From Oscillospiraceae bacterium (GTDB taxonomy: Bacteria; Bacillota; Clostridia; Oscillospirales; Ruminococcaceae): a stretch of DNA of 34,072 nt. Positions 31,067 through 34,072 of the stretch are shown piece after piece (the first letter of the stretch is position 1; each line of letters opens with the position of its first letter). The notes under the pieces are model-generated. The model was not told the origin of the DNA. It did not search any database and saw only the letters and a program-made list of their open reading frames with translations. The stretch spans positions 1-34,072 of the forward strand of contig JAFSDS010000076.1 of assembly GCA_017436125.1 (NCBI GenBank), given 5' to 3'. The position numbers and the translations under genes were made by a program.

Positions 31067-32374
31067 TCAGTCATCGTAATCGTCGTCATCATCGTCATCA
31101 TAATCGTCGTCATCAAGACGTTTTCTGCCGATGAGGAAGAGTGCAACAGCTGCACCGATAAGGATTACAAGAAGAGCGATAATGATCCATACCCAGAAAG
31201 GAATTCCGCCTTTGTCGTCATCTTTGTCTGCGGGATCCTGGCCCATAACTACGATATCATCCGGCTCGCTTTCGGAAGGTGCTTCAGATTCGGAAGTTAC
31301 GGGAGCTTCGCTTTCGGAAGGTGCCTCGGATTCGGAAGTTACGGGTTCATCCGGTTCGGAAGAAGTTTCCGGCTGAGAAGAGGTTTCGGGCTGGGAAGAA
31401 GTTTCCGGTGCGGAAGAGGTGGAAGCGGAAGAAGAAGGTTCCTGAACTTCCGGTTCGGAAGAAACGGCTTCTTTTACGGTAACATCAAAAGTTGCGGTAA
31501 AAGTGCTGTTGTTTTTTACATAGCTTACGGTAACAGTTTCGGTTCCGACGGTATCAAGCTTGGTAACGTCTGCGGTAAATCCGCTGGTGATATCCTCTGC
31601 GCTTCCGTTGCCTTTATGAGCACGGATGGTCATACCGGAAAGATCAAGATTTTCGCCGACAGTATATGTAAGCTTGGTGGGTTTTTTATAGATCTCGATT
31701 CTGGTAATATCTTCGGGGTTTGCGTATTTGAAGGTTACACGGAAGTGGCTTTCAAATACGTCAAGGTTACCCTGCTGATCACAGGGGGCTTTGAGATATA
31801 TGTTTACGTTCTGTGCTTCATCAGAAGTGAAAACAGAGGGTTCTACCCAAACCTGGTCGGTAACGTCAACTTCCTTGGGTTCAAAAACATCTTCCTTTTC
31901 GTTATAGATATAAACCCATGCAGAAACTTTCATACCGGTAAGGTCAACGGTATCGCCGAGATAATATTCGGTTTTGTTCGGCCATTTATCAACGTTGATG
32001 GAATGAACAAAGTCATAAGGAGCTTTTTCACCGATGGTGATGCTGTAGTTTCTTCTTTCAACAAGGGTGCCGTCGTCTTTAAGATAATCTACGGAGAAGT
32101 TATAGGTTCCGGCGGTGGTGGGCTTACCGGAAAGGGTTGCTTTAAAAACATAGTCGCCGTAGGTGTTCTTATAGGACCAGCTGCCGCTGAGTTTCATTCC
32201 TTCCGGAACATTGCCGCCCTTTGCAAATTTGGTTGCGCCAACAACGGTATCGATAACGGTTTCAAAGTTCTGGTTTACATATGCGCCTTTAATGTTTGCT
32301 GCAAATGCCTGTACCGGAAGAATAAGTACGATCATCAAAGCAGCAAGGAAGGTGCAAAATAATCTTTTTTTCAT
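31067..32374 (-). CDS. Membrane-anchored Ig-like surface protein with poly-Asp cytoplasmic tail
   Basis: Secreted, membrane-anchored protein of 435 residues. The signal peptide (KKRLFCTFLAALMIVLILP...AFA) is followed by an N-terminal beta domain and at least two Ig-like units. One of these matches the bacterial Ig group 3 pattern (ITRIEIYKKPTKLTYTVGE...DLSGM, ending in TFDVTVKEA). A Ser/Pro/Glu/Thr spacer follows with SSQPET and TSESEAPSE repeats. A single transmembrane helix (WVWIIIALLVILIGAAVALF) and RKR stop-transfer then lead to a tail of almost only Asp and Tyr. No LPXTG sorting signal. ATG 32374 follows CAAGGAGG. Likely a cell-surface adhesin or scaffold; its ligand is unknown. Confidence 0.82.
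   Translation of the reverse strand: MKKRLFCTFLAALMIVLILPVQAFAANIKGAYVNQNFETVIDTVVGATKFAKGGNVPEGMKLSGSWSYKNTYGDYVFKATLSGKPTTAGTYNFSVDYLKDDGTLVERRNYSITIGEKAPYDFVHSINVDKWPNKTEYYLGDTVDLTGMKVSAWVYIYNEKEDVFEPKEVDVTDQVWVEPSVFTSDEAQNVNIYLKAPCDQQGNLDVFESHFRVTFKYANPEDITRIEIYKKPTKLTYTVGENLDLSGMTIRAHKGNGSAEDITSGFTADVTKLDTVGTETVTVSYVKNNSTFTATFDVTVKEAVSSEPEVQEPSSSASTSSAPETSSQPETSSQPETSSEPDEPVTSESEAPSESEAPVTSESEAPSESEPDDIVVMGQDPADKDDDKGGIPFWVWIIIALLVILIGAAVALFLIGRKRLDDDDYDDDDDDDYDD
31268..31351 (-). repeat. Two tandem 42-base repeats in the surface-protein spacer
   Basis: Units 31268-31309 and 31310-31351 are nearly identical and encode 14-residue SEAPSESEAPVTSE-type units. Shorter 18-base repeats encoding SSQPET follow at about 31355-31420. 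Likely to vary in copy number between strains. Confidence 0.75.
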
Positions 32375-32420
32375 TTTATATCCTCCTTGAATTTGGATAG
32401 GCATAGTTTTATACGTTACT

Positions 32421-32449
32421 ATTTTACTTCAAATCACAAAATACTTCAA
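32421..32449 (-). promoter_or_regulatory. Promoter of the Ig-like surface protein gene
   Basis: On the minus strand TTGAAG (32449-32444), 17 bases, TAAAAT (32426-32421), about 47 bases before the start codon. Confidence 0.75.
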
Positions 32450-32546
32450 GTTGTTTTTGCCAATTATAAGGGCTAAATCTGTCTGTTTTGGAATATTTAT
32501 AGTAAATTTTTTGTTAACAAACCATATTTATGCCTTTTATAATATA

Positions 32547-32575
32547 AAAGACGCCAAAAAAGGCGTCTTTTTTTG
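32547..32575 (-). terminator. Terminator of the downstream lipoprotein gene
   Basis: AAAAGACGCC-AAAAA-AGGCGTCTTTTTTT hairpin six bases beyond the stop codon of the minus-strand lipoprotein gene. Confidence 0.85.
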
Positions 32576-32581
32576 CGTTTA

Positions 32582-33652
32582 TTATTTTTCAACGGAAACT
32601 ATTGGTTCTTCGATATATTCCAGCGGAACGGTTTCTCCGTTCACCATGCTGACGCTGTATGCGGTTTTGGCATTTTCCGCCCCTATGAGGTAAACGTATC
32701 CGATATCAATACCCTGATAATAAACACGAACTTCGTAGCAGGTTTCTTCTCCGACGGTGCAGCTTCCTTCCGCTTTTGCCTCATAGTCCTTGCCCATAAG
32801 GGTTATTCCCTCTTCGTAATATTCCTCTTTTACCGCCGTTCCCCAAGAACCGAAAAGCCGCATTGCCCCGGCCTCGATGTTTTCGTCCTGATTTACAAGG
32901 GATATTGCCATAAATTTTTCCGCCGCTTTTTCAGCTTCCGCTGCGGTTACGGGCATTCCCGGGATATCCGTTTTGGGAACATAATCTTCGTTCATCGTTC
33001 TGTCGCCGACGCCTTCTTTCATAATGTAAAAATCATTTCCGTCACCGGCGGTAAAATAATAAAAGCTTTTTGTTTCATAAATTTCTGTTATTTTTGCAAA
33101 GCGGACCATATCTCTCCAGATATTTATTATTTCAATGCCGCTATCGGGTTCATAGGAGATTTCAAAAAAATAGGGCATGGTATATCCCACCATTATTCCG
33201 GCGATGCTGAAAGCTTTTTCGTTTTTAACAGCTTCGATAAAATCTCCGGCATACTCGCTGCGAAGAGTTCTGTATAATCCGCAGAGCATAAACTGTTCGT
33301 CGTTTTCCGCGATTTCCGGATTTTCGGTCAGCTCATCCGCAAGGGCGATTTTATTTTTGTCTATGCCGAATTTTGCCGCCGTTACCGCTCTTTTTATCTT
33401 CCAGTCTTCCATTTCCGGGAGTTCTTCCCGCTCATATCCGAAAGAAAGAAGGTTTTCGATCTCCTCCGGGGTGATTTCTTCTTTTGATATTTCGTTTATA
33501 AAGTTTTCCCATTCGCTGTTATCTTCCGGCAAATTTTCCGGCGGAACAACTTCCGCAACAGGGGCATCCGGTTTTTCTACTTCCGTATCATCGCATCCGG
33601 AAAGAACGATCAAAAATACCGCCAGCATTATAAAGGCAAAAAACTTTTTCAA
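32582..33652 (-). CDS. Lipoprotein of unknown function
   Basis: Lipid-anchored protein of 356 residues. The signal peptide (KKFFAFIMLAVFLIVLSGC) has lipobox LSGC. The mature N-terminus is acidic and proline-rich (DDTEVEKPDAPVAEVVPPE), then helical up to about residue 130. A mixed alpha/beta region follows, including ETKSFYYFTAGDGNDFYIM and EVRVYYQGIDIGYVYLIGAE. I do not recognise a domain. TTG 33652 is used because GAGGTG lies eight bases upstream. It is probably monocistronic; no clear promoter was found in the AT-rich gap before it. Confidence 0.8.
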   Translation of the reverse strand: MKKFFAFIMLAVFLIVLSGCDDTEVEKPDAPVAEVVPPENLPEDNSEWENFINEISKEEITPEEIENLLSFGYEREELPEMEDWKIKRAVTAAKFGIDKNKIALADELTENPEIAENDEQFMLCGLYRTLRSEYAGDFIEAVKNEKAFSIAGIMVGYTMPYFFEISYEPDSGIEIINIWRDMVRFAKITEIYETKSFYYFTAGDGNDFYIMKEGVGDRTMNEDYVPKTDIPGMPVTAAEAEKAAEKFMAISLVNQDENIEAGAMRLFGSWGTAVKEEYYEEGITLMGKDYEAKAEGSCTVGEETCYEVRVYYQGIDIGYVYLIGAENAKTAYSVSMVNGETVPLEYIEEPIVSVEK

Positions 33653-33735
33653 TTTTAAATCACCTCTTATTTGTCGCTACAAATATATAGTGTGATTTTT
33701 TCTTTCTTTTGTTGCAGTTTTTTGGAAAAATTTAT

Positions 33736-33774
33736 AAAAAAAGCACGGTGCTCCTTTCGGAGTACCGTGCTTTT
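33736..33774 (-). terminator. Terminator behind the tRNA-3'-end remnant
   Basis: AGCACGGT(G)CTCC / GGAGTACCGTGCT hairpin of about 13 pairs, with a seven-base T run on the minus strand only. It therefore terminates minus-strand transcription coming from the tRNA-like region, directly after the CCA of the remnant. Confidence 0.85.
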
Positions 33775-33956
33775 GGTTGGGCTGGCGGGATTTACGACTC
33801 GCTTCGCTCCCTGTATTGCTTCCGCCATCCAAAAATCCTTCGCTTTTGGCTCGTATTTTTGGGGCGTCAGGTACGGACCCGGTGTGTCCTCATCCTCGCC
33901 ATAAAAAAACAGCCTCCCCTTCGGGGAAGCTGTTTTTTGGTTGGGCTGGCGGGATT
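33771..33956 (-). repeat. Direct repeat of a tRNA-Gln 3' end (two copies, 22 bases)
   Basis: The same 22 bases occur at 33771-33792 and 33935-33956; on the minus strand they read AATCCCGCCAGCCCAACCA plus AAA. They cover half of the T-arm, the acceptor 3' strand and CCA. The left copy has no tRNA body in front of it. The 142 bases between the copies hold a short AT-neutral segment and a terminator, and no gene. Confidence 0.85.
33903..33937 (-). terminator. Terminator behind the tRNA-Gln-like sequence
   Basis: AAAACAGC(C)TCCCC / GGGGAAGCTGTTTT hairpin with an A run on the left, which is a T run on the minus strand, immediately behind the CCA end at 33938. Confidence 0.8.
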
Positions 33957-34013
33957 CGGACCCACGAGATGATGGAGTCAAAGTCCTGTGCCTTACGGGT
34001 GGGCGACCGCCCA
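33938..34013 (-). pseudogene. Decayed tRNA-Gln (anticodon TTG)-like sequence
   Basis: On the minus strand it has tRNA length (73 bases plus CCA), an anticodon loop CTTTGAC with anticodon TTG, and an acceptor stem TGGGCGG/CAGCCCA. Several essential features are broken. The acceptor has a G6-A67 mismatch. The outer two pairs of the anticodon stem (CAGGA/TCCAT) do not pair. The D-loop lacks the GG pair (CCCG for GCGG). The T-loop reads TCCGAAT where functional tRNAs have TTCGAAT. Probably a pseudogene; a specialised tRNA-like RNA is possible, since a -10 box and terminator remain. Confidence 0.65.
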
Positions 34014-34020
34014 ATTTTAA

Positions 34021-34026
34021 ATTATA
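34021..34026 (-). promoter_or_regulatory. -10 box before the tRNA-Gln-like sequence
   Basis: Perfect TATAAT on the minus strand, ending 7 bases before the tRNA-like 5' end, so transcription would begin almost at the mature end. No good -35 hexamer 16-18 bases upstream. Confidence 0.4.
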
Positions 34027-34032
34027 CTAAAC

Positions 34033-34059
34033 ACGCCCACAGCTTAACACTATGGGCGT
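34033..34059. other. Hairpin at the right edge
   Basis: ACGCCCA (34033-34039) pairs with TGGGCGT (34053-34059) around a 13-base loop. It may be the end of a transcription unit lying beyond the window. Confidence 0.35.
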
Positions 34060-34072
34060 ATGTCTTTTATAT

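Noticed and set aside
31268-31420. Regular repeats considered as a possible CRISPR array
   Set aside because: They are in-frame coding repeats of a Ser/Glu/Pro/Thr spacer with no unique spacers between them.
31031-32362. 443-residue plus-strand frame opposite the Ig-like surface protein
   Set aside because: Glycine/phenylalanine-rich translation of the complement of the repeat region; no ribosome site. The minus-strand gene has signal peptide, domains and promoter.
32451-32693. 80-residue plus-strand frame in the gap before the last lipoprotein
   Set aside because: It spans a terminator hairpin and the complement of the lipoprotein gene; no ribosome site.
33667-34014. 115-residue minus-strand frame at the right end
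   Set aside because: It runs through the tRNA-like sequence, the repeats and two terminator hairpins, so it is chance translation of RNA-type DNA.

Overview
The window reads as chromosomal DNA from an endospore-lineage Firmicute of class Clostridia, probably an Oscillospiraceae/Ruminococcaceae-type gut bacterium. The signs are strong AAGGAGG-type ribosome binding sites, spmA/spmB, an AbrB-type regulator, yqhQ-prmC, the PLP protein of the YnbB type, several TTG/GTG starts, and a codon bias that nearly excludes TTA, CTA and TCA. The taxonomic guess is inference from gene content and style. I see no phage, transposase, CRISPR array or defence operon. Almost all of the window is ordinary housekeeping and cell-envelope coding DNA.

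Layout. Positions 1-3.3 kb: the tail of an unidentified gene, a ~155 bp multi-hairpin inverted-repeat element (MITE-like), pheT and a small nitroreductase. Positions 3.3-9.4 kb, minus strand: an amidohydrolase, two surface lipoproteins (LRR-like and DUF2807-like), deoB, and an AI-2E-family permease overlapping deoB. Positions 9.5-12.6 kb: a canonical PAP2 phosphatase, a short RsuA/RluE-type pseudouridine synthase that seems to start at CTG, asnA, and a tiny zinc-ribbon membrane protein. Positions 12.6-18.2 kb: a tight operon of murD, two M42 aminopeptidases, a GNAT acetyltransferase and a YnbB-like PLP enzyme, with 4-base ATGA overlaps between the last four genes.

Positions 18.2-21.8 kb: tRNA-Leu(TAG) with its own promoter and terminator, a membrane-linked XRE regulator, a divergent PAP2-like protein that lacks catalytic residues, a NagD-like HAD hydrolase and an EamA transporter. 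Positions 21.8-27.2 kb: one apparent operon of an Asp-rich repeat lipoprotein, an OmpR-family response regulator, a sensor kinase, yqhQ (DUF1385) and prmC. Positions 27.2-28.7 kb: abrB-like regulator and spmA-spmB. Positions 28.7-31 kb: a DUF975-like membrane protein and a histidine phosphatase on the minus strand, divergent from an XRE regulator. Positions 31-33.7 kb: a membrane-anchored Ig-like surface protein with a poly-Asp tail, and another lipoprotein.

The last 400 bases are the least ordinary part. They hold a decayed tRNA-Gln(TTG)-like sequence, a second copy of only its 3' end, and a terminator after each, all on the minus strand. Many transcription units are cleanly bounded: nine good -35/-10 promoters with 17-18 base spacers and about a dozen intrinsic terminators can be read directly.
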